64,000 bases of DNA from Echeneis naucrates (taxonomy: Eukaryota; Chordata; Actinopteri; Carangiformes; Echeneidae). Location: positions 1,007,428 through 1,071,427 of the forward strand of contig NC_042521.1 of assembly GCF_900963305.1 (NCBI RefSeq). Direction: 5' to 3'. Of the stretch, positions 42,798-55,901 are shown one piece after another. How positions within the stretch are numbered: the first letter of the stretch is position 1; every line of letters starts with the position of its first letter. The position numbers and the translations under genes are program-made. The notes below the pieces were generated by a model that was not told where the DNA came from, did not search any database, and saw only the letters and a program-made list of their open reading frames with translations.

Positions 42798-45077
42798 ATG
42801 GCGTCCGCCTATCTCACCCACCAACAGAAAGTGTTACGGCTCTACAAGAAGTCACTGAGACACCTGGAGTCATGGTGCATCTTCAGGTGAGAGCAGCTCC
42901 AGTCTGAGCTCGACTTCAAACACAAAACAGTTTAAATAAAGACACAAATAAAACAAAATAAAAACAAGTTGTCTGCTCGCAGCTAAGCTAAGAGCTATGC
43001 TATCCGCTAGCCAGGTCAGTTATTTCTAAAGTCAGGCTGTCCGGCTGCTAAGCATCTATTTAACGTTGATAATCTAATTAAATGGAAAAGTGAATCTCGT
43101 TCCTGTGCTGCGATGTCAACTTAGTTGGTGTTATATTTAATCAAAGGCGCGTTGTTCATGCTAAAGCTCGTAAGTAAGCTAATAATCTAAATACGGCTGA
43201 ATATAAACCGGAGTCAGCACACGGGTTGGTCAATGCCACTGAGTTATCTGTGAGAAAACCTCATACTCTTACACATATTATTCATCCGTGATGAGGCAGC
43301 CGTCTGTGTTGTCGAATCTTCTAACTGTTATGTCAAAAGTTTGCTGGGACAAGATAATGATGCCACATCAACGGGAGATCTCAGGTACTTCTAATATATG
43401 TTAGATAATGTTTCAATATTTAAAATAAAATACAGTTACACGGAAGAAACTGTTAAATCCCGAATCCTCTCTGATATGTGAGCTATGTGAGATGTCCTGC
43501 TGCAGAATGAATTGTGGACCAGTCAGCCTCCATCAACCTGACGAAGCAGTGTGATGAATAAGGATCTAATGCTGCCATCACGTTTTGTTTCAGCAGTTTC
43601 TTATACTTATCTGCTTATGGTTGTTTCTCTCTGTTGTCTTCTTTTGTTTCCACTGCAGAGACAAGTACCGGTTCTATGCCTGCATGCTGCGGGCTCGCTT
43701 CGATGAGAATAAGAATGAGAAGGACATGGTGAAGGCCACCATGATGCTGAAGGCGGGAGAGGAGGAGTTCTGGACAAACCAGCATCCCCAGCCCTACATC
43801 TTCCCTGACTCCCCGGAGGAAACTCGTACGAGAGATACGAGTGCTACAAGGTGAGGCAGAGCTTCTTTGTAGTGGAGCACAAGTATTTTATAAAGTGGTT
43901 TTTAGAAATGAGCTCTGTCCTGCTCCTGCAGATCCCAGAGTGGGTGCTGGACTACTGGCACCCCTCAGAGAAGGCCATGTACCCTGACTATTTCTCCAAG
44001 AGGGAGCAGTGGAAGAAACTGAGAATGGAGAGCTGGGACAAAGAGGTGGGCTACACAACGGTGAAAGTGATTACCGTAATTTCCGGACTATAAGGCGCAA
44101 CTTTTTTTCACACACTTTGTACCCTATAACTTAAAAAGCTATGTGGCCAATTTATGGATTTTTACGGGTAACAAGATTCATGCTGCTAATACATTTAGCG
44201 CCATATCAGACTCAACAGGTCACAGAGGACCAATGAAATTGTTCGAATTAAATTAAACGCACCCACACTAAATTCTTCAGATCAGTCATTTATTTTGCGC
44301 TTCATACACACACCCTTATGGAAACACATAAAGCAAGCTTTCAAGTTAAAGGCGATCAATCTGGTGAAAAGGCAAAACCTTTCTGTGTAACTTATTTCCT
44401 GCCATATTTCCGACACCTGCGGTTTATAAGCCAGTGAGGCCTACATATGTAGAAAACGGTTTTTCTCTTTAAAGTTAGCGAGTGTGGCTTGTATTCAGGT
44501 GCGCTCTATAGTCCGGAAGTTACAGTATATATATCACCTGCTAGGACTACAAAATTAAACCAAATCACAAGAGTAGGAGAGAGACACAAGTGTTACATGA
44601 TTAAAATTTTGTAAAAAAATTACTGGAATAAACGAGTTTAATAAAGTCACAGTTAAAGCGCCTTCAAATATCAAAATTCTAGTCAGACAGTTCACCCTTT
44701 CCTCCAGTCGTAAAGGTTTCAGCTCTATCAGAGAAAACCACCAGGGGGCAGAATATTTCAGCCAACTGAACTCTGACAGGTTCTTGTCTTCTCTGGATGT
44801 TGAAACAAAAACAACAGGCCATGCTAACTTTATTTTAAAAAATTTTATTATTAATTTAATTAATTAATGTCTGTTTAAGTTTGAGGGGAAAAAAGACTTA
44901 AAATTAAATTTAATTTGGGATACATGTGTGTCTGTCTTCTTCAAGGTTGCCCAGCTGCAGGCTGAAACTCCAGCTGGGGGCCCCAAGTCCGAGGCCCTCC
45001 CTCCTGCCCGTAAGGAGGGCGATCTCCCCCCTCTGTGGTGGCAGTTTGTCTCCCGCCCCCGGGAGCGTCCCATGTAA
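42798..45077 (+). CDS. ndufb9: ndufb9 copy B, one frameshift in exon 2
   Basis: Exons 42798-42886, 43659-43850, 43932-44045 and 44946-45077. Exon 2 lacks one C in the PDSPGGTS codons and has a nearby substitution. The other exons are identical in length and frame to copy A. This is the last coding break of the copy B decay zone before the clean middle section. Confidence 0.88.
44072..44527. mobile_element. MITE in ndufb9 intron 3, copy B
   Basis: Same length (456) and ends as 15958-16413. The insertion site is the same in both copies, as expected for one locus sequenced twice. Confidence 0.75.
44738..44751 (+). promoter_or_regulatory. Candidate CTCF site, copy B
   Basis: CCACCAGGGGGCAG, identical to 16625-16638. 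Confidence 0.45.
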
Positions 45078-45569
45078 ATCTCTTCCCCTGGAGTCTGAAG
45101 AAAAACCACAAAGACCACAGCAGAAGCATGGAGACCATCTGACCTCATGATGAATCAATTACCACTCGTGCTGTCAGTCGTTTGAGAGGAAACAACCTGC
45201 TGGACTCCGCAGTGGTTCTTCAGTAGTCTGTTTTTGGAGGTTGCTGACTTTCAGAAATCCTATAGATTCATCACATAAAACCTTTAACTGTTCCAATAAA
45301 TGTGTCATTAAATCTCAGTTCTTGTGTACCATAGTCGATGCTCCAGTGTGATGATTATCAGTTTGTTTTTTTTAACAGCAGCTCACCAGCAGATTGTCTC
45401 CAGCTGAAGCTCTGGATGAACCCACAGACTGCTGGATGTAGCCCCTCAGTCTGACCATCAGGAGGTCACAGTTTCTTAGTTCTGGACCCTTTTAAGAGGT
45501 GTCTGAGAACACATTTGGTATTCTGGAGGATATTTCTAGAGGCTCTGGAGTGGTGAGAAGACTCCATCA

Positions 45570-48500
45570 CTATGGAGAGAGGTGTGGCCTGAAGCTGCGC
45601 GGCCGTATCATCATGACGACGGCCTTCAGAGAGTAGAAGTCCGAGTCCTTCCAGGAGAACCAGACGATGCCGTCTGGTCCCAGCAGATTCTGAGCCCTCA
45701 GAGAGTAATGCCCCCCCTGGTGGAAAGAAATGGCATTTCTACATGAACTTATAAAGTTCCCACCTAGTAATTCCAGGCCTGTCTCAATAAGAACACTGAA
45801 CACTCTGTATTCTTGAGCCTGACCTTGTAGTAGACGCCATTGAGGTTCGAGTAGAAACACTGATGAAACCACCAGCCAGAGTGGCTGATCTCGGCACAGA
45901 TGTTGCCTGTGTCCGGTGTGCTGAAACTCTGCTGGTTGTGATACCAGCTGAAAGAGTCCTCCACTGTCCCACTGAAACCAGACACATGGAGTCGGTACTG
46001 ATTCTCTTCATCATCGATCCTGCAGCCGGAGGAAACGGGTACCTTCATCAAAACCAGCCATCCTCACTGAAAACCTTACAATGAGCATTACAACATTTAC
46101 ATTTTATTATGTTTGATCTGTTAAATAAGTTGGTTCCTGATTCTAAACTAACTTTTCAAACTGGGATGAATTCTGCTCCAGAGCTGAACAGCTTCAGTTG
46201 GTTAGAATGAATGTCCAGGGAAGATTTTCTGAGAAACTGACTTCAGCGTTGAAAAATGGACTGAAAACTGTTTATGAATCATACTGTATGATTTTTTGTG
46301 CTTTTTGCATAATTTGTCTGAAACATGCAAAAAAAAACAAACAAAACAACTGGACAAAAATAAGAAGAAAGAGTCCAATAATTTCCAATAATTCTCATAT
46401 GGGATCTAAAATATAGCTTGACACCAAAGCAGCTCTGCTCTCATTACAGCAGATCACGGTTAAATCCATAAATGACTTTTTGGCTCTGTAAAGACTTTAT
46501 TTATTTTATCTCTCATATTGGCAAAAGACAGCATTTCATCTACCTGAAGCTGTGGTAGTGGGCGTGTCTGTGGGTGTGGCTCCAGTCCTGCAGGTCTATG
46601 CGGAGGCTGTACTGGCCCTGACTGGACAGCAGATGGAGCTGTCGGTTGCCCAGCCAATGTTCTCCACGTGGTTCACCAAAGCCGTCGCGGTACTCCGACC
46701 AGCCACGGTTAAAACTCACCGAGCCGTCACGGCGCCGCTGAACCACCGTCCAACCCCCACCTGATGGAGAAATATGTTTCAAACTGTGGCATCTGGGAAA
46801 GGTCATTTTCCCATAGGCTTCAATCCACTCTGACTTCTTTTTACAACCAGTGTAGTCTCACACGCAAGTATACTGTGTAATCTGTGTTTGCATGCAGGAT
46901 GTGTCTCACCTTCTGTCTCCATGTCACAGTAAACGGGCTGGGGGGCGCCGGGCGACAGGACTACGGCGTAAACGCCAGAGCGACGCACACCATTGTGATA
47001 CAGAGACGCACAGTCTGAAGGACAGAAAGACAGGTGGCGTCCATCTGAGGGAGACGGACAGAGAGACACAGCGTCGTCAGCACTCCAAATCCCACAGCTG
47101 CTGCTCTGATGGAATCAGGAGCTCCAACAAATCCCTGCTCCTAAATACTGTAATATTTAAGATCAGGACTTTAAACCAGCAGACACAGAAAAAAACTGCT
47201 TTCATCTCCAGACTGAGTTTCCTGCAACATTTAAACACAACAGATAAGGAACCACATTAGAACGATTCGCTTCTAACAGCTGGACTTCACCTTGAAAAGT
47301 CAATAATGAGTCGAACTATTTCAGGATTCATCAGGATATCTGCTGACCGACTGAACACAGCCGGCCTCTCTTCCAACATATTCTGCAGTAACACAAATAC
47401 GGACACAATCCAAACAACAGTGGACAGTTTGTGACATGTAAAAAATTAAACTGGTGGCTGCTTTTGAAATAAAAAAAATGAATCCATCAGTTTTTCTTGT
47501 GTCAAAATGTTTCATGAGCTGTGAGGCAACATACGACTCACCGCTGTGTTTGTTGCATCAGTACCTGGTGGCAGTGAGTCTCGCAGGCCGAGCGGCGGCG
47601 CTGTACTGATGATGTTGACCGTGCAGCTCGCCTCATGGCTCATGCGCTGCACAACGGCAGTCAGGTTGCGGAGCTGAAACTGCAGCTCGTGCAGAAGCGC
47701 TGCATGGACGTGGAGAAGCGCGTCGGCCTCTGCGTGACGCAACTTCAGGGAAGGCAACCGTTGCTCAAAGGTCATGTTGAAACTTGACCTTTCTTCACCC
47801 TGAGAGGAAGAAAGAGAGGCGTTAGCAAAGTGTGAATCTGCAGCTAGTGTTTGATGGTTCTCTTGAAAAAGAACATCAAGAGGAAAGAGAAATATCACAC
47901 TTAAAATCAGTTTCCAAACTTATTTGAAAACACAAAAATACACGTACGAAGTCAACTTGGCTTCACTCAATTTATAGTAACACAAGTGAAATTCATGTCA
48001 TTCTACTTTTAAAGCCGACCTGGACCGTTCCATTTCCTGAAAACACAGATCTCTCAATAATTCAATCAAACTGGTGACTCCATGAACTCGGCTTGGCTCC
48101 ACACTAAGGTTATCCAGTGGCATTAGCGATGGCGTGTTGGACAAACACAGGAAGTTTCTCAGCCCCTCCCCCCCTCCCAGGTGCACATAATGGGGATGGT
48201 AATAATCAGAAAACGTTACTGCCTCGTTTGTGTGTTAAATTAAACTAACCACAGGACATTAGTCTGCGGTGGAGTTCCCATCCCGTAATCTGAAGTCAGG
48301 CTGTAGTAGATATCTGATATTTATTTGGACCAGCCTGGAGACTCAGAAACAAGCTCAGTGGGTCAGGCAGACTGGGTGCAGGTACCTATGCAGCTAATCC
48401 TGTTAGCATTCAGGGTTAAGGAGGGTTTATGTGGTGTGAAGACAGATTTCTAAATTCAGGCAGCTAACGTCCTCGTCTCTCTTTGTTTATCTCTTTATGT

Positions 48501-49191
48501 CCACCCTCAGAGTTTTGTCCATTGTGTCTTCGGAAAGATGATCCCTCTACCTGGATCTCCAGGGCTTTGACTTGACGCCGGTGGTTCCTCAGTTCCTCCT
48601 GCAGCTCCGACATAGTCTCCCTCAAGTCCTCCAGCTGCTCTTTCCTCAGCTGGTTCTCGTGCAGCCAATAGGACACGTCGTCTGTGCAGCGGAACATATC
48701 TGGGCAGCGTTTGTGCGATGTTCCAATGGGGGGCAGCGTTGCTGTCAGTCGGCACCACCGTTGGATGTCAGCTGGCTGCTGTATTCGCCACACTGTGCAA
48801 GCGACGGGCCTGTAGTCCGGTTGGTTGTCCGGTTAGCGCCGGCATCGACACCAGTGTTGCTGCCACGCATCACTGATGGGGCGTCTGGGAAAAGTTCTGA
48901 ATATGTCTCCAACAAGGAGTTAGGAGGATGCCAGTCAGCGTCCTCATAGTCGTCCTTGTTTATATCCAGTATGTCCCAGTTTGTCTCAATATCTGAGTCG
49001 GGGACATCCCGGCTTATTTGGGTGTTTAGGTCCAGAACATCTGCAGCTGTCTCTCCGAGGGAGTCGGGACGTACGTCCTCGTCATGGCCGACATCTGGAT
49101 GTTCATCAGAGGCCACAAAGTCACCAGCGAGTGACTGGAAACAGCAGCCAGTCAGAAGGACAGACGTCAGTAACACAGATCGCCACTTCAT
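45570..49191 (-). CDS. Fibrinogen-related (angiopoietin-like) protein, copy B, one frameshift in exon 1
   Basis: Exons 49191-48551, 47799-47565, 47044-46910, 46760-46544, 46019-45824 and 45716-45570. All but exon 1 match copy A in length and frame. Exon 1 lacks one C (CACCGTTGG for CACCCGTTGG) after TSNG, which breaks the cysteine-containing segment. Copy A is the better reading for this gene. Confidence 0.82.
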
Positions 49192-49650
49192 CCTTAACAG
49201 TGAACAAATGGTCCGCTCTGGTCGTTGTGGACTTTCATTGGAGTGAAGTCGTCTGTAGACGGGTCAACATCAGCATGACGAGGTCCACACTTCTTCCAGC
49301 GTCTTCTTCTTCCAACTCCTCAACAGACAACGAAGCCGAGACACTGAAACAATCAAACTCCTGTTGTGGTTCTCACTTAACATGATTTTCATATTTCAGA
49401 TGAGACTAAGTCCACATGTGAGCCACATTGATCCCCAGCTCGTGCTTATACGTCCCAGTGTCCCATTGGAAAAGCATCAGGATGGTCACTGTGTGTGTCA
49501 TCTCTCCCAGTAATCCTTTAATGGGATTGGCAGCCATTGTTCTGCGATATAATGCATCACATAGAACAGGATTAAAGTAATGTGAGCGACATCAGGGACA
49601 GAATGACAGACAGCAGGGCAGCTGTCTGCCATGGTCACACTTCTCCTCAC

Positions 49651-50352
49651 CAATTCCCCCCTGACTGGGTCCAGTCCGTCAGTCAGAGCAGTTCTGTGGT
49701 TATTCACCATCTTCATCATCAGGGTCAGGTGTGTGTGAACATACGAGGAATTTGACTCCGGTGTTTCTATCGTGGACACGCTAAAGGAAAGACAAAAGAC
49801 GTATACATCTGTTAGCAGCTTCAGAAAAATCCAACTTGATCTGTGAACGGCTGCAGCTTCATGTTGACCCGACAGCTGAGTCTCAGATTTCAGAAAATGT
49901 CAAACATTTTCTTGAAGTGGGAGAGTTTGGTAAAGAAGCTAATCCCCTCCAGAGCTGCCATCGGTCACGCTGAGGGCTCGGACAATGACAGCAGCTGACA
50001 GCGGCTGTAACTGTACACTCCGAGCCGCAGGCCTGAATCCCTTCTTCCCGTCTGTGACACCATGGCAGTTCGCTGTTAATCTACCTGACATTTCACACTC
50101 ACACACCGCCTGCTGTTACACAACCTTTTCTCTCACTCTTCAGTACCACACAATGAAAGTCAAATTACTGTGTCTTGTTGTCCTCAGAGTGTAAAAACTT
50201 TGAAAATGTGGAAGATGGTTTTTGTGGAGACCAACTCACCTGCCTGGACGTTCCATTGGAACGTCCTGGTACAAAGTGACTAATCTGCATTGACCCGAAC
50301 CACACTGGGTGCCATCATCTGTCCTGAGAGCGTCAGCAGGAGCATTTGGATG
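49651..50352 (-). other. Unidentified exon pair, copy B, open across the junction
   Basis: Exons 50352-50240 (113 nt) and 49780-49651 (130 nt) read in one frame: 37 codons plus two bases, then one base plus 43 codons ending in phase 0 at TTG/GTGAGG. This region lies in the clean part of copy B, which makes the copy B reading more credible. I do not recognise the product. No convincing next exon in phase was found between here and the fibrinogen-related start. Confidence 0.3.
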
Positions 50353-50620
50353 CTGGAGAGAAGGATGTGAAGGAAGAACACGGAGGTTGACCTTCAAATC
50401 CAATGACTGATCATAAAAAGCACCAAATAATCTATAGACGTAGAAAAACTACTTTTCTTTATTTTCACTTTGATTTTCTCCACAGTGAAGTCTGTGGCCT
50501 CACAGTGATGGAGGGGGGAGGTGAGGATGGAGAGGATTTGGTGGGAGGGGGGAGGATGCCCATGTCCATGCAGCATTGTGTGTTTACAATTGTGAACAAG
50601 ATAGGGGAGATGTCAGGTAA

Positions 50621-50764
50621 TGACGTCTTTGCAGGTGTGTGTGTGCGCATCCTCGGCTGATATAAAACCAGCCAGTCCTTTGGAGGGATAACATTGGAGG
50701 GGAACAACTTTGTCCAGCAGTTGAACGACAAAGAAAACATCAGAGGGAGAGACGGGACTGTGTG
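50621..50764 (+). promoter_or_regulatory. pomcb promoter and exon 1, copy B
   Basis: CRE-like TGACGTC at 50621-50627, TATAAAA at 50661-50667, and exon 1 ending at 50764 before GTGAGG. Same layout as copy A. Confidence 0.6.
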
Positions 50765-51229
50765 GTGAGGTTCTTCATTATTTCTTCCAACAAAAAAAGT
50801 TTTCATTTTGTGCTTGTAAAAAAACCCCAAAACACTTTCTTCAATTTAATGATGCTTATGATGAAAAAAATAAGTAAATGAGCCAAACAGCTGAATACAA
50901 CTATATGACATTTTAAGAATAAAAATATTTAGTGAATAAAAAAGTGAGACTTGAACCAAACTAATGTTGATAATAGTTGGAGGCAGAACTGTGACTTTGC
51001 TGTTAATGAAAATTCTGGTTCTTAAAGTTCATCTATCTGTTTATATTTTATGATTATTATCATTAGTTGTGGTTTGAATATGAACCAATTCATTTCCAAA
51101 CTGTTAAATTAGCGCTGACCCTGATCCGCGTTGAGAGGATTTTATTTTGAAACTCTGCTGAAGATCACAGGTATTAAAATGCTTAGCATGACCAGAATGT
51201 GTTCCTGTCTCTGATTGGTCAGCACGACA

Positions 51230-52419
51230 ATGTCTCCTGTATGCCTATTGGTGGCTGTTTTGTTGGTGGGCGTGGCCAGGGGAGCTGTCGATCAGTGCTT
51301 GGAGCATCTAAGCTGCCAGGAGGTCAATGATGACAACATGATGGTAACACATACACACACAAAGAAAGGTGTCTTCATTATTAGTTCTGTCCAAAAATGA
51401 AAAGCCAAATCAAACGCTGGATGGTCACGTTTTAAACACGAGCTTCAGCCGTTGGAGGACATCATCTACAGAAACCTGAAATCCGTCCACTGTGAAACCG
51501 ACTTCCGTGACTACCTGATGAACCGTTGTCATCCTCCATCTCTGATATGTTCACAAATTCTGAGCTGGCTTTTCATCTTTAATGAGCAGAACTCCTGATC
51601 AGATAAAGATAGACACTTCAGATCAGCTCTAGAACGACCCAAACACAAGAGAGGAAGGAAACATTTCATTTTGTATCACATTTTCTCAGCTCGTATCTTC
51701 GATCACAGTTGGAGTTACTGATATAAATGGCTGAGGTCATGACATTTTTCAAAATGATAAATGGATCTGGAAAAATACAGACAGATATGGTCAAGAGGTC
51801 AAAAGCCTTAATGCGGTTCTTCCTCAGACATCCGAATCTGGTTCACATAGTAAATTATGCTGCTAAGAAAAAAAAAGGAAGTGCTTATTTTAACACTTTA
51901 TGTGGACTAACAGCCGACATCCGTCTTTTCCAGCTCCAGTGTCTCCAGCTGTGTCAGTCTGACTCCACTGAGATACCGCTGATCCCGGGTGAAGGTCATC
52001 TGCAGCCTCCCATCCTGTCAGACTCCGGGTCTCCACCTTCCCCCTCTCTTTCAGCGTCCTCCTCTCCTCAGGCCAAGCGCTCCTACTCCATGGAGCACTT
52101 CCGCTGGGGGAAACCTGTTGGGCGGAAGCGCCGCCCCATCAAACTCTACACCTCAAACAGTGCAGAAGAGGAGTCAGCCGAGGTTTTCCCCGCGGAGGTG
52201 ATGAGGAGGGACACGGAGCAGAGGGCCAACACGCTGGAGGACCAGCTCCGTGATGTCCAGGAGAAAAAGGACAGTGTGTACAAGATGAAGCACTTCCGCT
52301 GGAGCGGCCCATTGCCCGGCAAGCACCACGCCAAGAGCAGGGACGGAGCCAGCCAGACACTGCCACTCATGCTGTTCAGCAGCAACAAAGACGGACAGGA
52401 GGGGAAGACAGAGCAGTAA
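51230..52419 (+). CDS. pomcb: pomcb, pro-opiomelanocortin lacking the beta-endorphin opioid core
   Basis: Exons 51230-51343 and 51934-52419 give 199 aa. It is a secreted hormone precursor of the pituitary and brain. The signal peptide [18 protein letters not shown] is followed by an N-POMC region with four cysteines (residues 23, 29, 41, 45). The KR at 86-87 precedes ACTH, whose alpha-MSH part [13 protein letters not shown] is followed by GRKRR, so amidation and cleavage sites are kept. KK at 149-150 precedes a beta-MSH core, [10 protein letters not shown]. Where teleost POMC normally has KRYGGFM, this protein reads GKHHAKS, so both the dibasic site and the YGGFM opioid core are gone. The tail [13 protein letters not shown] still resembles the end of beta-endorphin. 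Gamma-MSH is absent, as in teleosts generally. The exon 3 acceptor could instead be six bases further in. The b-paralogue name is inferred from this degeneration. Confidence 0.9.
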
Positions 52420-52576
52420 GGAGGACAGCAAGGGAGGAGACGGAGAGAAGACCAGATACTGCACCTTTATCCGAACAGTCCTCCAAAATACGCACTCAAT
52501 ATGTATTAATACTCCACTAATTAGATTTTCCTTTTATATCCTGATGGGAAACGGCCATGATTACAGTGACAGTGAC

Positions 52577-52582
52577 AATAAA
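52577..52582 (+). terminator. pomcb poly(A) signal, copy B
   Basis: AATAAA 158 bases after the stop codon. Confidence 0.5.
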
Positions 52583-54054
52583 ACATTTTGCAGCAGAAAC
52601 TGAGGACATTTTTCCATGTTAATTGATTCCAAGTTGAGGTTGTCAGATGTCTTGTCTTGTCCAGCCAATAAGCCAAAAACTCAGTCTCTTTTTCCTTGAA
52701 AATCATTCTAATCCATTCAACTGTAACCTACACAGCTCATCAAAGCAGACATGTTGGTGGCCCAGGCTGCTTTCTCGCTCCTTTCCTCGTGCTAACAGGA
52801 CTCTGATGCTGTTAGCGCCTCGATAGAACAATAAAAACATCAAAAAAATATATATATGCTCATGCTTCAGTTGCATTAAGAGTATTAGTGTTAAAGCAGC
52901 AGTAGGACAAAAAGAAAGCATCATTAACTTTGCTGGCAGTAATTTGGACTTTCTTTAACCTGCTTCACGTCCGCTGAGGTTCATGATGAAATGGTTAAAT
53001 TCGAGCGACGTGGGCGCACAGCGGTTAGAGATTGGCCTCGATGTTTCTTTTTTGACCAACTGTCACGACAACACCACCAACATGAAGAGCAAACATCTCA
53101 TGTAGCAAAATGATGAGTCCACAAGGGGGCAGCACTAGCTTACAACAAAACAGAGTGACAAAGACAACAACAGTTTTAATCCCTGTGTGTGTCTGTGATT
53201 AGTGTCTTTGGTAGTTACACAGAGACACCTTATCCTGCGGCAACATAAGGCTGAACACATGGCAGCAGGCACTGAATATTATGAAAAACTTGTTGAATTT
53301 AAATGACAGAATAGTTGCATGTATTTCCAAATATTACATAAAATATGAATTTTGCAAAATCAAGGAAATGAGTTTCATTCTTTATTTTCTTCTTGGCTTA
53401 GAATTTAAACTCCTCGTCTTGTGGCTGAAACGGGGACTCTGTTTCTTTCGCTCTGAATTCTCAGTGACCTGTGCAGGTGCACATCACTCATTCTGAGCAT
53501 TCAGCTCATTTGTTTCCCGCCTCCTCACCCCTCTGTGAAGTTTCATCAAGTCATTTTACATTTTTCCTTTAAATATTACGCATTCTTGTCCAGATAGAAT
53601 TTTGTTGCAATCCAGATTTTGTTCCACTTGGTGACTGCTGTTCAACAGGATATAATGTCTCATAATGACTAATATGACCAGGATAACATGATCAAATCTG
53701 CGTTTCATTAGAAAGGCAGAGCTTCATGCTGAGAACGAAGAAAACAAGGCTGAGGGACTGCTGGACCTCCTGCAGAGAGAAAGAGACAGAGATGAAGAAG
53801 GTTTTTGAGCACACGAACTTCCTCCTGCGATCTTCACTTCCCTCTCTGAGCTCAGTAACCATGGCAACCGACAGGCATCACTGCAACACCACGACAGAAG
53901 GTTTCATTAGTAAAGAGATTTAAATGGCAAAATCAAGTATTTACAAAAATGAAAAATCTCACAACATAAATGAAACAAAAAATGTGAGCAAAAGTAAAAA
54001 AAAAAGTGAATTTACAAAAAGAATCTCAGAGAAAACGGTTCAACTTCACACACA

Positions 54055-54085
<31 letters not shown>
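52583..54085. other. Intergenic, pomcb to IgL cluster, copy B
   Basis: No gene recognised. It has a CTCF-like site at 53119-53134 and a CA array at about 54050-54085. Confidence 0.5.
53119..53134 (+). promoter_or_regulatory. Candidate CTCF site between pomcb and the IgL cluster
   Basis: CCACAAGGGGGCAGCA fits the CTCF core with one mismatch (A at the fifth base). Copy A at about 24999 has an extra T inside the motif, so the true sequence is uncertain. Confidence 0.35.
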
Positions 54086-54087
<2 letters not shown>

Positions 54088-55130
54088 CATATTATTTCCC
54101 TCCTTCCATCTCTTTGGAAATTCATCTCCATCAGGCCTCATTAATCCAACTCATCATAAAATCAGCCTGTTTGCTGATGACTCCCTGTTATATATCACAG
54201 AATCCTCGTCTCCTCTTCATCAATAGATTCATCAGATCAGAGGTTAAAGCTGGATTTCTGCTTTCTTCCTCCTGTCCTGTTTGTTAAAATCCACATTTTG
54301 ATAAAGTCAGATCAATAAGTTAAATTCGCTATCTAATCATCTCATCAGTCTGGACGGCATCACTTTGTCTTCCAGCTCCACTGTAAGAAACCTTGGAGTA
54401 ACCTTTGACCAGGACATGTCCTTTGTCCCTCACATAAAACAAGTTAGTCGGGCAGCTTTCTTCCACCTGAGAAACATGAGGAAAATCAGAAACATCCTTT
54501 CTCAGGATGATGCAGAAAAACTAGTCCATGTATTTGTAACTTCTAGGCTGGACTACTGTAACTCATTACTATCTGGATGTCCAAACAAATCTCTGAAACG
54601 CCTTCAGTTAATTCAGAACGCGGCTGCACGAATATTAACAGGAACTAGGAAAACAGATCATATCTCTCCTGTTAGCTGCTCTTCATTGGCTGCCAGTAAA
54701 ATATAGAGTAGAATTCAAAATCCTTCTTTTAACGTATAAAGCTCTTAATGGCCAAACTCCATCATATCTCAGAGAGCTCATAGTTCCTTACTGTCCTAGC
54801 AGGCCACTCCGCTCTCTAGATGGAGGTTTACTTGTGGTTCCTAGAGTCTCCAAGAGTAAATCTGGAGGCAGATGGTTCAGTTATCAGGCTCCTCTTCTAT
54901 GGAACCAACTCCCAGCATCGGTCCGGGGGGCGGACTCTTTAGTAACTTTCAGGACCAGGCTTAAAACTTTCCTGTATGACAGAGCTGATAGTTAAAAAGT
55001 TAAAGTCCTCTACTCTTTAGCTATGCTGCTGTAGGCCTAGGCTGCTGGGGGAAGGACTGAGCTTCTCTCTCTCTCTTTCTCTTTCTCTTACATGCCCTGA
55101 CAATGTTTCCTGAAATCTCTGTCTCTCCCA
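54086..55130 (+). mobile_element. 3' part of an L2-clade LINE, copy B
   Basis: Reverse-transcriptase C-terminal region with the FADDSLLYIT active-site block (near 54168-54200), then NLGVTFDQDMSF, VSRAAFFHLRNMRKIRNILS, VTSRLDYCNSLLSGC, and a decayed WLPVKYR-like and YKALNG region. It ends in a CT-rich tail near 55060-55130. The upstream endonuclease and N-terminal RT are missing. A 216-base stretch (54087-54302) is repeated without change at 60147-60362. Confidence 0.8.
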
Positions 55131-55303
55131 GGTCCTCGAATTAAACCAAGTTCTTCTAATCATTGAAAAAGAGGAAAACTGGTGAGTGAAGCTAAAATAT
55201 TCAACACTCTTTATTCAAGCCGTCATAACAGTGTGTCAGTCAGTAACACTGTCAGTAACACAGGAGTCCCTGTTGGAGTCATCAGCTCATTTCCATAGAG
55301 ACA

Positions 55304-55901
55304 CTTTGCATCAGCAGCACCATGCTCCAGTGCTCTGGGAGACTTTATAGTCCTGACAGTTGAAGACTGGAGGACTGACAGCTTTTCCTTCATCACAACA
55401 CAACACACATGAAAAACATGACTCTGATCTCCGTCCTCATCTGGACTCTCCTCTGCTGCTGCTTCACAGGTAAAGTCCAGAGAATCAAACTCCTCTATGA
55501 ACATCCGTCCCTCTGAAATGAAGCCCACAAAACCAGGTTTCTGTCTCTGTGTCCTCAGAGTCCAGAGGACAGGTCACAGTGACTCAGCCTGGAGCACTGA
55601 GCTCTGCTGTGGGAGGCTCCGCCAGGATCACCTGTAGGACCAGTCAGGATGTTTATGGCTCAGACCGTTTATCTTGGTACCAACAGAGAGATGGAGAAAA
55701 ACCTAAACTCCTTATTTACTTTGCTTCCACTCGAGCATCAGGGATTCCAGAACGTTTTACAGGAAGTGGATCAAACTCTGACTTCACTCTGACCATCAGT
55801 GGAGTCCAGACTGAAGATGCAGCAGTTTATTACTGTCAGAGTTTGCACAGCATCAACAGTCAGTATGTGTTCACACAGTGAAAAAGCGTCGTACAAAAAC
55901 C
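55304..55901 (+). CDS. Immunoglobulin light-chain V segment V1, open reading frame
   Basis: Kappa-like V segment. An octamer-like CTTTGCAT (55304-55311) lies about 100 bases before the leader exon at 55409-55469 ([20 protein letters not shown]). The V exon is 55559-55873. It has [17 protein letters not shown], the first cysteine in [40 protein letters not shown] and the second cysteine in AVYYCQS. It lacks one serine (TQPG against TQSPG) relative to V2 and V4, and CDR1 is shorter. The RSS follows at once: heptamer CACAGTG 55874-55880, 12-base spacer, nonamer ACAAAAACC 55893-55901. It lies on the opposite strand to J-C, downstream of C, and so would join by inversion. Confidence 0.9.
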
